Origin: Elioraea sp.
Lineage (GTDB): Bacteria; Pseudomonadota; Alphaproteobacteria; Acetobacterales; Acetobacteraceae
Assembly: GCF_022842375.1 (NCBI RefSeq)
Contig: NZ_JALHPR010000001.1
Location: 248,001-312,000 of the forward strand
DNA: 64,000 bases
Direction: 5' to 3'
This document shows positions 34,890-42,988 of the stretch, piece after piece. Positions within the stretch are counted from its first letter, which is position 1. Each line of letters opens with the position of its first letter. Made by a program: the position numbers and the translations under genes. The notes beneath the pieces were generated by a model. The model did not search any database. It saw only the letters and a program-made list of their open reading frames with translations, and had not been told where the DNA came from.

Positions 34890-36362
34890 CTAGTCCCAGA
34901 AGGTCTCGCGCTCGAGGAACTTGTCCCAGGCCTTGAACGCGGCCTCGCGCGCACCGTCGGATTTCGCCGCGATCCAGCCCTCGACCACGCCGACCGCGAA
35001 GGCACGGGCCTCATGCGGTTCCGCGAGGTGGCCGAGCAGCGTGGCGGCAACGGCGGCGTCGTTGATGTGGCCAAGCTCCTCCTGCACGGCGGCGAGCGCG
35101 CGGAGGAAGCGACGCGCCTTTTTCGGCGAGAACAACTGGCCGAACATCTCAGCCGCATAGCGCAGCCGCTTGGCATCGAGCCTGAGCGCGTGCAGCGCCT
35201 CGACCGGAAGCCCCGCGAGATCCTCGCCATGGCGCAGCACACGCTTGAGCCGCTTCTGCAGGGCCTTGGCTGCGAACGCGGAAGCCGGCTCCGGCGCCTC
35301 GCGCTCACCTTGGGCGAGCGCGGCGAGGGAGAGCGACAGCAATCGGAAGCCGGGGGTGTCGAGCGCCTCGCGCAGCCTGGCGTAGGCTGCCTCGCGCGCC
35401 GCCGTCGCGTCAGCCGCCAGCGCCCCGATCCGCTCGTCACGCGGGAAGGCAGCGCGCACTGCGGCGAGGCGGCCGCCGATGAACACGTCCCAGTCACGCG
35501 CGGGGCCAAGGCGGCTCGCGAGTGCCTTCAGCCCGGACGATGCCAGTGTGCCCGGAGGCCCGGCATGGTCGCGGAACAGCGAGAGCGCGGAGCGGAGGCG
35601 CCGCAGCGCCACGCGCATCTGGTGCACGCCCTCCGGCGTCTCTCCTGCGAGCGCGGCCGGTGCGTGGGCGAGCATGGCGAGTGCGAGGTGCGAGACGATG
35701 GCGGAGAATGCCTCCGCCACCGCAGCCGTCGGCGCGATCGCGGGCGCCCCCTGCCGGAGCGGGCGTGGAGGGAGGCCGCGCGCCAGCCCGCGCGCCACCT
35801 CCACGAGGCTGGTGGCAGGCAGCGAGAGCGGCAGCATGGCGGCAAGCCGCTCGGCGGTGGCGAACACCGCAGCCCTCTCGCCGGTGATGCAGAGCCGAGC
35901 GATCGGCTGTTCCGCCGTCACCGCCCTGAGCGTGCCGGACAGCAGCGACAGCGCGGGGCCAGCCTCGCCAGCCGCCAGCGTGCTCCGCCTGCCCGAGAAG
36001 GCAGCGAGCGGCTGCGGCACGACGCCGGCATCGCGCCCGAGCAGGTCGGCGAAGGCGCCAAGGTCGGGCTGGAGGTCGGGCAGCGTGGTTTCGGCGAGCA
36101 CCGGCATCGGCGCGCCCGGGTACCAGATCTCGCTGTCCGCGGGCATGCAGCGGACGAGGCGCTGCACGGCGCCACGCCGGCGCTTCTCGACCACGAGCGC
36201 AAGCCCTGCCTTGCCGAGAGCGCCGTCTGCCGCGCAGGACAGCACCTGCTCCACCGCTGCATGCCGTGGCTTCGCTGCTGGTCCCCCACCGGGCCGCGCG
36301 TGGCGAAACAAGTGCCGCGCTGCTTCGGGCGCAAGCACAAGCTCGATCGTGATGTCGGCCAT
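34890..36362 (-). CDS. CYTH-CHAD domain protein
   Basis: This 490-residue protein has a degenerate N-terminal CYTH (triphosphate tunnel) domain, opening with ITIELVLAPEAARHLF instead of the usual EIELKL, so catalysis is doubtful. The C-terminal half is a CHAD domain of helices rich in His, Arg and Lys: EGVHQMRVALRRLRSALSLF, RDWDVFIGGR, and LRLDAKRLRYAAEMF. CHAD domains bind polyphosphate. The gene starts eight bases after the stop of a SixA-type phosphatase gene and forms an operon with it, suggesting a shared role in phosphate or polyphosphate metabolism. Confidence 0.85.
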   Translation of the reverse strand: MADITIELVLAPEAARHLFRHARPGGGPAAKPRHAAVEQVLSCAADGALGKAGLALVVEKRRRGAVQRLVRCMPADSEIWYPGAPMPVLAETTLPDLQPDLGAFADLLGRDAGVVPQPLAAFSGRRSTLAAGEAGPALSLLSGTLRAVTAEQPIARLCITGERAAVFATAERLAAMLPLSLPATSLVEVARGLARGLPPRPLRQGAPAIAPTAAVAEAFSAIVSHLALAMLAHAPAALAGETPEGVHQMRVALRRLRSALSLFRDHAGPPGTLASSGLKALASRLGPARDWDVFIGGRLAAVRAAFPRDERIGALAADATAAREAAYARLREALDTPGFRLLSLSLAALAQGEREAPEPASAFAAKALQKRLKRVLRHGEDLAGLPVEALHALRLDAKRLRYAAEMFGQLFSPKKARRFLRALAAVQEELGHINDAAVAATLLGHLAEPHEARAFAVGVVEGWIAAKSDGAREAAFKAWDKFLERETFWD

Positions 36363-36370
36363 GCCTGGCC

Positions 36371-36922
36371 TCAGTGGCCCAGGATGTCGGGTTGGATGTC
36401 GGGCGACAGATCACGCGGGCAGAGGAAGCGAACGAGCCTGCCTGCCCCCGCCTCGATCCCCCACCAGGGGGCGGCGATCGCGAACTCGGCGAGCGCGCCG
36501 GTGGGATAGCGTTCGCCCAGCGTCTCGGCATCGCGGCCGCCCTTGGCGAGGCCGGCCGGACCGACCAGGGTGAGTGCCAGGTTGTGCAGCCCGGGATTGT
36601 GCCCGATCAGCAGCACACTGCGCGCGGTTTCGGGCACGGCGTGGAGCATGCCGAGCATCGCTTCCGCCGGGGCGAGGTAGAGCGCCTCATGCTCATCGAC
36701 CAGCGGCGAGCCTTCGATCGGCTCGATCGCGGCCAGCGTCTCGCGGGTGCGGCGGGCGGTGGAGACGAGGACGATGTCGGGTGCGAGGCCGAGCTTGCGC
36801 ATCGCCGCGCCCATCGCGACAGCGTCATGCTGGCCGCGCGCATCGAGCGGCCGCTGATGATCCGGCGTCCTCGGGTCGTCCCAGGAGGATTTCGCGTGGC
36901 GCAGCAGCAGGAGCTGTCGCAT
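36371..36922 (-). CDS. sixA: SixA-like phosphohistidine phosphatase (histidine phosphatase superfamily)
   Basis: This 183-residue cytoplasmic protein has the RHAKSSW active-site motif near the N-terminus (the catalytic His is 9th) and GHNPGLHNLALTL further on with the second His. These match SixA-type phosphatases that remove phosphate from His residues, with alternative small-molecule substrates possible. The C-terminus (PRDLSPDIQPDILGH) is an extension. It heads a minus-strand pair with the CHAD protein and is divergent from an SDR gene. Confidence 0.85.
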   Translation of the reverse strand: MRQLLLLRHAKSSWDDPRTPDHQRPLDARGQHDAVAMGAAMRKLGLAPDIVLVSTARRTRETLAAIEPIEGSPLVDEHEALYLAPAEAMLGMLHAVPETARSVLLIGHNPGLHNLALTLVGPAGLAKGGRDAETLGERYPTGALAEFAIAAPWWGIEAGAGRLVRFLCPRDLSPDIQPDILGH

Positions 36923-37007
36923 GGGCTGGCGTCGTGGTCCTGATCATCGGGTCGTTGTTACTCGACCATCGCACGGTGCGAGCCTGCCGCCCATCCCTCG
37001 CCGCGGG

Positions 37008-37027
37008 CCCATACCTGTTCGTATGGG
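37008..37027. promoter_or_regulatory. Palindrome upstream of the SDR operon
   Basis: CCCATAC (37008-37014) and GTATGGG (37021-37027) form a perfect 7-bp inverted repeat with a 6-base spacer. It lies 79 bases before the start of the first gene of the plus-strand light-stress operon and within the intergenic region shared with divergent sixA. It may be an operator; no regulator family is assigned. Confidence 0.4.
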
Positions 37028-37105
37028 GGTCACGCTTCCGTGGGCGGTTGAAGCAGGCCTGCCGGTCCCTACCATCTGTCAACGATCTGTCGGTAAGGGG
37101 TGATC

Positions 37106-37840
37106 ATGTCGGGTGCGGTTCTGGTGTTCGGTGCAACGGGCGGGATCGGCGGTGCGATCGCCGAGGGGCTTGCCGCATCCGGCGTGCCGGTCCACCTCGC
37201 GGGGCGCGATGCCGGGCGGCTCGGTGCCCTCGCGGCCCGGCTCGGCGCGCCCGCGACGGTGTGTGACGTTCTCGCCCCCGGTGCCATCGCCCAGGCCGTG
37301 ACGGAGGCATCCGCCACGCATGGCGGGGCGCTTGCCGGGCTCGTCTTCGCGATCGGATCGATCGTGCTGAAGCCAGCGAAGCGCGCGACGGTGGAGGACC
37401 ATCTCTCCGCCTATCGCCTCAACGTCGTTGCCGCCGCCGAAGCCATCGCGGCGGCCGAGCCTGCGCTGAAGGCAGGGCAGGGCTCGGTCGTGCTGTTCTC
37501 GTCCGTTGCGGCGCGGTCAGGGTTTGCCAACCACAGCGTGATCGGGCCGGCCAAGGCAGCGGTCGAGGGGCTGACGGTGGCGCTCGCGGCCGAGCTCGCG
37601 CCCTCGGTCCGGGTGAACTGCATCGCACCCAGCCTGACGCGGACCGCCATAGCTGCACCGTTGGCCGGCAACGAGGCCATGGCCAAGGCGATCGCGGCCC
37701 AGCATCCGATCCCGCGCCTCGGCGAGGCGGAGGATGCAGCGGCGCTGGCAAGGTTCCTGCTAAGCCCTGCGGCCGGGTGGATCACCGGCCAGGTGTTTGC
37801 CGTCGATGGCGGGCGGTCGAGCCTGCGGACAAAGGGATAG
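37106..37840 (+). CDS. Short-chain dehydrogenase/reductase-like protein lacking the catalytic Tyr
   Basis: This 244-residue SDR-fold protein has the cofactor loop GATGGIGGAIA and the conserved Ser in LFSSVAARSG. In the YxxxK motif the Tyr is replaced: the segment reads NHSVIGPAKAA, with Ile four residues before the Lys. The classical catalytic acid is thus missing; some divergent SDR groups share this. Function may be binding or an altered reaction. ATG 37106 is preferred to GTG 37100 because AAGGGG lies just upstream. It is the first gene of a plus-strand run of five genes. Confidence 0.85.
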   Translation: MSGAVLVFGATGGIGGAIAEGLAASGVPVHLAGRDAGRLGALAARLGAPATVCDVLAPGAIAQAVTEASATHGGALAGLVFAIGSIVLKPAKRATVEDHLSAYRLNVVAAAEAIAAAEPALKAGQGSVVLFSSVAARSGFANHSVIGPAKAAVEGLTVALAAELAPSVRVNCIAPSLTRTAIAAPLAGNEAMAKAIAAQHPIPRLGEAEDAAALARFLLSPAAGWITGQVFAVDGGRSSLRTKG

Positions 37841-37857
37841 GGAGGGAGGGCTCACGC

Positions 37858-38502
37858 ATGCTGCATCGCAGGTCCATTCTGCTTGCCGCGCCTGCCATCG
37901 TTGCCGCGCGCGGCAGCCTTGCCGCGATCCCGCCGGGCGACAGGATCGCATTCACGGTGACGCGCAATGACAGCCAGATCGGCACGCACGTGCTCACCTT
38001 CACGCGTGACGGTGCCGATGTGCGCGTGGCCATCGCGATCGATTTCGCGGTCCGCTTCATCGGCATCACCGCGTTCCGCTACACCCACCGCAACACCGAG
38101 GTCTGGCGCGGCGACAGGCTGCTCGCGATCGATGCCACGACCGACAACAACGGCACCCCGCTCGCCGTGAAGGCGCGCGCGAACGGGGCTGGCATCGCCG
38201 TCGAGGGCACGGAAGCCGGCACCTATGTCGCGCCGATCGAGGCGATCTCGACCAGCTACTGGCACGGCGCCTTCCTCCGCGGCCAGAAGATCGACACCCA
38301 GGGCGGCAGGCTTCTCACCACGTCGCTGGAGCAGTTGGGCGAGGAAACGATCCCTGTTGCCGGCCGCCCGACACCGGCGCAGCGCTGGCGCATCGCCGGC
38401 GATCTCACGCTCGACATCTGGTACGACCGCGCCGGCGCCTGGTCGGCGCTGCGCTTTCCCCGCAGCGACGGCTCCGTCATCGCCTACACGCGCACCGCAT
38501 GA
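37858..38502 (+). CDS. Secreted DUF6134-type protein
   Basis: This 214-residue protein has an N-terminal signal (MLHRRSILLAAPAIVAARGSLA; an Arg pair is present, so Tat export is possible). The remainder is a beta-rich domain: FTVTRNDSQIGTHVLTFTRDG, FRYTHRNTEVW, and TLDIWYDRAGAWSALRF, which fits DUF6134, a family of unknown function. ATG 37858 has an excellent GGAGGGAGGG upstream. Its last four bases (ATGA) overlap the start of the photolyase gene, so it is translated with it. Confidence 0.75.
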   Translation: MLHRRSILLAAPAIVAARGSLAAIPPGDRIAFTVTRNDSQIGTHVLTFTRDGADVRVAIAIDFAVRFIGITAFRYTHRNTEVWRGDRLLAIDATTDNNGTPLAVKARANGAGIAVEGTEAGTYVAPIEAISTSYWHGAFLRGQKIDTQGGRLLTTSLEQLGEETIPVAGRPTPAQRWRIAGDLTLDIWYDRAGAWSALRFPRSDGSVIAYTRTA

Positions 38503-40049
38503 GCGAGGCCGGTGTGTTGCGCGTCGTGCTGGGAGACCAGCTGGCGCGCGGCCTCTCAGCGCTTGCCGGCATCGACCCCGCGCGCGACCGCGTGCTGATG
38601 GCCGAGGTGATGGGCGAGTGCACCTATGTGCCGCACCACCCGAAGAAGATCGCGCTCGTCCTCTCCGCCATGCGCCACTTCGCCGCAACGCTGCGGGAGG
38701 AGGGCATCGCGGTCGACTACGTCACGCTGGATGACGCCGACAACACCGGCACGCTCACGGGCGAGGTGGCGCGCGCCGTCGCACGCCACGCACCCGCCCG
38801 CATCGTCGCGACCGAGCCCGGCGAGTGGCGGGTGCGCGAGGCCATGCGCGGGTGGGGCGGCGACGTTCCGGTGGAGGTCCGCCCCGACACGCGGTTCGTG
38901 GCGAGCATCGCCGATTTCGCCCGCTGGGCGGAGGGGCAGAAGGTGCTGCGGATGGAGTTCTTCTACCGCGAGATGCGCCGCCGCACCGGCCTGCTGATGG
39001 ACGGCGGCGAGCCAGTTGGCGGGCAGTGGAACCTTGATGCCGAGAACCGCAAGCGCCTGCCGAAGGGCGAGCGCATCCCGGCACCCCTGCGCTTCGCGCC
39101 GGATGCGATCACGCGCGAGGTGCTCGCCCTCGTCGCCCGGCGGTTCCCCAGCAATTTCGGCACGCTCGAGGGCTTCTCCTTCCCCGTCACGCCAGCGGAG
39201 GCCGAGGCCGCGCTCGACGCCTTCGTGCGCGAGCGCCTGCCGCGCTTCGGCGACTACCAGGACGCGATGGCGACGGGCGAGCCGACGTTGTTCCACGCGC
39301 TGATCAGCACGAGCCTCAATATCGGCCTGCTTGACCCTCTGGAGGCATGCCGCCGCGCGGAGGCCGCGTGGCGTGCGGGGCATGCGCCGCTGAACGCGGT
39401 CGAGGGCTTCATCCGCCAGATCATCGGCTGGCGCGAATACGTCCGCGGCCTCTACTGGCTGAAGATGCCGGGCTACGCGAGCCTCAACGCACTCGGCGCC
39501 GACCGTGCGCTGCCGGACTTCTACTGGTCGGGTGACAGCGGCATGGCATGCATGGACCAGGCGATCGGCCAGACGCGCGACCTCGCCTACGCGCACCACA
39601 TCCAGCGGCTGATGGTGACGGGCAATTTCGCGCTGCTTGCCGGCATCGACCCGGCGGCGATCAACGAGTGGTATCTCGCCGTCTATGCCGATGCATTCGA
39701 GTGGGTGGAACTGCCCAACACCCATGGCATGGCGATCCACGCCGATGGTGGCATCATGGCGTCAAAGCCCTACGCCGCCTCAGGCAAGTACATCGACAGG
39801 ATGAGCGATCATTGCGGCACCTGCCGCTACACCGTGGCTGACGCAACAGGGCCGCGCGCCTGCCCGTTCAATTCACTGTATTGGGATTTCCTCGCCCGCC
39901 ACCGCACCCGCTTCGAAGGCAACCCCCGCATGGCGCAGATGTACCGCACGATGGACCGCATGGCGCCCGAGAAGGTGACGGCGATGCGCCGGCAGGCGAG
40001 GGAGTTCCTCGATAGCGTGGCACCGCGCCTGGCCGAGCGCGCGGCATGA
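38499..40049 (+). CDS. phrB: FeS bacterial cryptochrome/photolyase ((6-4) photolyase type)
   Basis: This 516-residue protein belongs to the 4Fe-4S cryptochrome/photolyases, which repair (6-4) photoproducts or act as blue-light sensors and carry FAD plus a lumazine-type antenna. The N-terminal half has LRVVLGDQL and VPHHPKKIALVLSAMRHF, typical of the group. Four cysteines at C351, C439, C442 and C455 have exactly the spacing of the iron-sulfur ligands reported for Agrobacterium PhrB (offset of one). The FAD-binding half has EGFIRQIIGWREYVRG and ALLAGIDPAAINEWYLAVYADAFEWVE in pieces. It is coupled by ATGA overlaps to both neighbouring genes. Confidence 0.93.
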   Translation: MSEAGVLRVVLGDQLARGLSALAGIDPARDRVLMAEVMGECTYVPHHPKKIALVLSAMRHFAATLREEGIAVDYVTLDDADNTGTLTGEVARAVARHAPARIVATEPGEWRVREAMRGWGGDVPVEVRPDTRFVASIADFARWAEGQKVLRMEFFYREMRRRTGLLMDGGEPVGGQWNLDAENRKRLPKGERIPAPLRFAPDAITREVLALVARRFPSNFGTLEGFSFPVTPAEAEAALDAFVRERLPRFGDYQDAMATGEPTLFHALISTSLNIGLLDPLEACRRAEAAWRAGHAPLNAVEGFIRQIIGWREYVRGLYWLKMPGYASLNALGADRALPDFYWSGDSGMACMDQAIGQTRDLAYAHHIQRLMVTGNFALLAGIDPAAINEWYLAVYADAFEWVELPNTHGMAIHADGGIMASKPYAASGKYIDRMSDHCGTCRYTVADATGPRACPFNSLYWDFLARHRTRFEGNPRMAQMYRTMDRMAPEKVTAMRRQAREFLDSVAPRLAERAA

Positions 40050-40843
40050 ACAGTCCGGGCTCTTCCAGGCCGCGCCCCGCCAAGCCGGCTGACGGCCTCG
40101 CGTGGGTCACCGGTGCGTCCTCCGGCATCGGGCGGCAGGTGGCACTCGACCTTGCCCGCGCTGGCTGGACGGTGGTTGTGACCGCCCGCCGTGCCGAGGA
40201 ACTGGCAAAGCTCGCGGCCGAGGGCCCTGCGGGAAAGATCATCGCCGCACCGGCCGACGTGACGGATGCGCAGGCGATCGACGCTGCCGTTCACACCGCG
40301 CAGACGGAAGCCGGGCGCCCGATCGCGCTCGCCCTGCTCAACGCCGGCACCTACATGACCGACAGCGCCGAGCGGTTCGACCTCGCGGCCTTCTCGGCCC
40401 AGGTGAACGTGAACCTGATCGGCACGGCGAACGCACTCGCCGCGGTGATGCCGGCGATGATCGCGCGGCAATCGGGGCAGATCGCGATCGTCTCCTCCGT
40501 CGCCGGCTATCGCGGCCTGCCGCGCGCCATCGCCTATTCCGCGACCAAGGCAGCGCTGATCGCCATGAGCGAGAGCCTCAAGTTCGACCTCGACCACGCC
40601 GGCGTGATGATGAACGTGGTCAACCCCGGCTTCGTGAAGACGCCGCTGACCGACAGGAATGACTTCCCCATGCCGTTCCTCATGTCGGTCGAGGATGCGT
40701 CACAACGCGTGGTGCAGGGCTTGGCGCGCGGCGGGTTCGAGGTGTGCTTCCCGCGCCGCTTCGCGTATATCCTGAAAACCATGAGGCTGCTTCCCTACGC
40801 GCTCTACTTCCCCCTCGTCGGCCGCACGACGGGCAAGCGCTGA
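40046..40843 (+). CDS. Short-chain dehydrogenase/reductase
   Basis: This 265-residue SDR has all classical motifs: TGASSGIG for cofactor binding, LNAGTY (the NAG motif), the catalytic Ser in IVSSVAGYRG, and YSATKAA. A C-terminal basic hydrophobic segment (FAYILKTMRLLPYALYFPLVGRTTGKR) suggests attachment to the membrane and a lipid-like substrate. It overlaps the photolyase gene by ATGA. SDRs of this kind accompany photolyase, CFA synthase and DUF1365 genes in the light-stress clusters of other proteobacteria, so lipid modification is a plausible role. Confidence 0.9.
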   Translation: MNSPGSSRPRPAKPADGLAWVTGASSGIGRQVALDLARAGWTVVVTARRAEELAKLAAEGPAGKIIAAPADVTDAQAIDAAVHTAQTEAGRPIALALLNAGTYMTDSAERFDLAAFSAQVNVNLIGTANALAAVMPAMIARQSGQIAIVSSVAGYRGLPRAIAYSATKAALIAMSESLKFDLDHAGVMMNVVNPGFVKTPLTDRNDFPMPFLMSVEDASQRVVQGLARGGFEVCFPRRFAYILKTMRLLPYALYFPLVGRTTGKR

Positions 40844-40847
40844 CGCC

Positions 40848-41294
40848 ATGGCCGCGACCACCATGCTCAACCCGCGCGCCGGCGCCCTGGCAGCCTGGGG
40901 TGACGCATGGGAGGCGTTGCGGCCCGGCACGGTCGAGGCGCTGCTTTCGCTCGCCGCCCCCGACATACGCTTCAGCGATCCGTTCCAGGTGGTGCACGGG
41001 CGCGACGGGCTCAGGCGCGTCATCACCCACATGTTCAGCCGCGTGCCCGACCCGCGCTTCACCGTGACCGACCGCGCCTTCGGCATCGAGGCCGGCTACC
41101 TGCGGTGGACCTTCTCCTGGGGCCCTGGCGGCCAGGCCGAGACGATCATCGGGATGAGCGAGATCCACCTCCGCGGCGACGGGCTCGTGACCGCGCATAT
41201 CGACCATTGGGACAGCGGCAGCCAGGTCTATGCCCGGCTGCCGGTGCTGGGCGCCGTGATCCGCATGGTCGCCCGCCGCGTGGCCGGCAGCTGA
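40848..41294 (+). CDS. NTF2-like/SnoaL-type protein
   Basis: This 148-residue protein has the cone-shaped NTF2-like fold signature: LLSLAAPDIRFSDPFQVVHGRDGLRRVITHMF, then WTFSWGPGG and MSEIHLRGDGLVTAHIDHWDSG in the usual order. The DHWD near the end is typical of SnoaL-like members. Substrate is unknown. It starts five bases after the SDR stop and is the last gene in this plus-strand operon. NTF2-like proteins recur with SDR, photolyase and CFA genes in related gene clusters. Confidence 0.85.
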   Translation: MAATTMLNPRAGALAAWGDAWEALRPGTVEALLSLAAPDIRFSDPFQVVHGRDGLRRVITHMFSRVPDPRFTVTDRAFGIEAGYLRWTFSWGPGGQAETIIGMSEIHLRGDGLVTAHIDHWDSGSQVYARLPVLGAVIRMVARRVAGS

Positions 41295-41490
41295 CGCGTC
41301 TTCGTCGACGCGCGCGACCCGATCGAGATCATGTTCGTCGGCCACCCCGCACCGGTCGACGCGATCGTCCCTTCGATGCCGCGACGCTCGACTTCGGTGC
41401 CGCGAAGGCAGCTACGGGATGGTGCGCAACGCTGCGTGCGTGGCTGACGTTGAGCGTGGCATTCAGGCTGCCGTGCGCAGTCGCGTGCTA

Positions 41491-41592
41491 GAGCAATATC
41501 CGCATTCGTAGACTCGCGAAGCGATCCGTAAGCGGATGAAATTGCTCGCAAGCAATGGCGAGACCATGATCCGTCCAAACGGATCACGATCT
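41491..41592. repeat. Composite palindromic intergenic element
   Basis: Two hairpins lie in tandem. GAGCAATATCCGC (41491-41503) pairs with GCGGAT-GAA-ATTGCTC (41532-41547) with a 3-base bulge. Further on 41561-41574 pairs with 41579-41592 over 14 positions (12 exact, two wobble) around a CCAA loop; the inner 8 bp TGATCCGT/ACGGATCA are perfect. The second hairpin overlaps the stop codon of the PEP-CTERM-type gene. The TAGAGCA-type edges recall palindromic mosaic elements of alphaproteobacteria. Confidence 0.75.
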
Positions 41593-42405
41593 AGCGCGCC
41601 GTCCGCTGCGCGCCCCGATGACAAGGAGCGTCGCGAGCGGCAGTGCCATGAGCATCCATGCAGGGGGTTCGGAAACGAGCACGAACTTCTGCACGAAGTC
41701 CGTCTCGCTGATTTGTGCGATCGTGTTGGACCGGACAGTGCCCAGATAGCTCAAGGCTGAACTGCCGACGTCTACCGTCGTTGTGACGGTGAAGAAGCGC
41801 AGGTTCGGGACGTGCGCACTTGTTGCGTAGCGCGCTTGGTCATTCGGGGCGCCTTCACGAAAGATCGATCCGACATCGATGGGCTCGCCCGCATAGTCGG
41901 TGATCTGGGTCGAAACCGTGATGAAGGTGAGAAATTCCGGTCGTGACGTCACGATCACAGGCGGCTGGAGGAAATAGGCCTCCGCGCGAACGACATTCGC
42001 CTGGAGGCCGTCGATCACAGCATCGTCGGTCACGGCCATGAGATAGGAGAAGCGGGTGAGCCTGTTCAGCTGGACCGTGCGCAATGCTGGTTGCGATGTC
42101 GAAACTGTCGGGACGAACTCCCAATTGGATGCGTCCGGCGAGTATGTGACCGCCACGCCGGCTGTAGCGACGCCGGACATTGCGACTTCCACGTGGTAGA
42201 GTTCAGCCGCACCAACACCAACAGATGTATTCTCGATCAACTGCCAGTTGAGCAGGCGGACGCCGCTGGCTTCGAGATAGGCGGCGGGATCCTCCAAGAG
42301 CGACCCGAGGAGCACCGGCGCTGCGGAAGCTGGACGCGATACCGTCCCGACCGCGACGGGCAGCACGCATCCCAGGAGCAGAATGTGCAACAATTGCCAC
42401 ATCAT
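41584..42405 (-). CDS. PEP-CTERM-like exported protein
   Basis: This 273-residue protein has a signal peptide (LLHILLLGCVLPVAVGTVSRPASAA) and, at the C-terminus, a short VSEPPAWML motif, a hydrophobic helix and a final RSGRRARS. That three-part tail matches PEP-CTERM sorting signals recognised by exosortases, although Pro-Glu-Pro is shifted to Glu-Pro-Pro. The mature part is Thr/Ser/Val-rich and likely beta structured. Its codon use and composition are visibly less GC-rich than the flanking operons. ATG 42405 follows GAGGAG. It sits alone between two convergent operons. I see no exosortase in the window. Confidence 0.7.
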   Translation of the reverse strand: MMWQLLHILLLGCVLPVAVGTVSRPASAAPVLLGSLLEDPAAYLEASGVRLLNWQLIENTSVGVGAAELYHVEVAMSGVATAGVAVTYSPDASNWEFVPTVSTSQPALRTVQLNRLTRFSYLMAVTDDAVIDGLQANVVRAEAYFLQPPVIVTSRPEFLTFITVSTQITDYAGEPIDVGSIFREGAPNDQARYATSAHVPNLRFFTVTTTVDVGSSALSYLGTVRSNTIAQISETDFVQKFVLVSEPPAWMLMALPLATLLVIGARSGRRARS

Positions 42406-42508
42406 CGTGGCTCCTCGCCTGGTCATGGCCGTTCGTTTCGGCGAGGATCATGCGCGTACGCGAATGACGCATTGATTGAGGTCAACGTGGCGGTGCGGCT
42501 GGCGCGGC

Positions 42509-42988
42509 TTATGGTGCCTGCCCCAGATCGCGGCGCATCAACTGCTGCGGGCGTCCCTGTTCGACGATCGCTCCCGCCGCCTGCCAGCCGAGTGAGGCGT
42601 AGAGCGGGGCGGCCGTCTCGGTGAACAGCCAGAGCGTGGGCACGCCCGCACTCCGCGCCGCACTCTCGACGGCCGTCACCAGGACGCGCGCATGCCCGCG
42701 CCCCCGGAACGCGGGATCGACGAACACCGAGGCGAGCCAGGGCGAGAGGTCGGGCCGGCTGTCGCTGTCCTCGGCGACGAAGCTCGCGGTGCCGGCGGGC
42801 GTATCGCCCTCCAGCACCACGAAGCACTGCTCGAGCCCGAGCTGTGCGGTGCGAGAGGCGACGCGGGCCTCCGTGCGCTCGATCAATCGGCCCTTCGGCC
42901 TGCCCCACTCCTCCCAGATCCAGCGCGCGACGATCGGCGCGAGATCTGGCCGCGCGGCGATCGTGGTGAGCGAGAGCGGACCCCGCAT
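42509..42988 (-). CDS. GNAT family N-acetyltransferase
   Basis: This 159-residue protein has the GNAT acetyl-CoA-binding signature: WLASVFVDPAFRGRGHARVLV, with the (Q/R)xxGx(G/A) loop as RGRGHA, and the C-terminal LYASLGWQ. Substrate is unknown. The start is either ATG 42988 or GTG 42991; both overlap the end of the DUF3833 gene. It is the last gene of the minus-strand operon that begins at the photolyase gene near 50.36 kb. Confidence 0.85.
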   Translation of the reverse strand: MRGPLSLTTIAARPDLAPIVARWIWEEWGRPKGRLIERTEARVASRTAQLGLEQCFVVLEGDTPAGTASFVAEDSDSRPDLSPWLASVFVDPAFRGRGHARVLVTAVESAARSAGVPTLWLFTETAAPLYASLGWQAAGAIVEQGRPQQLMRRDLGQAP

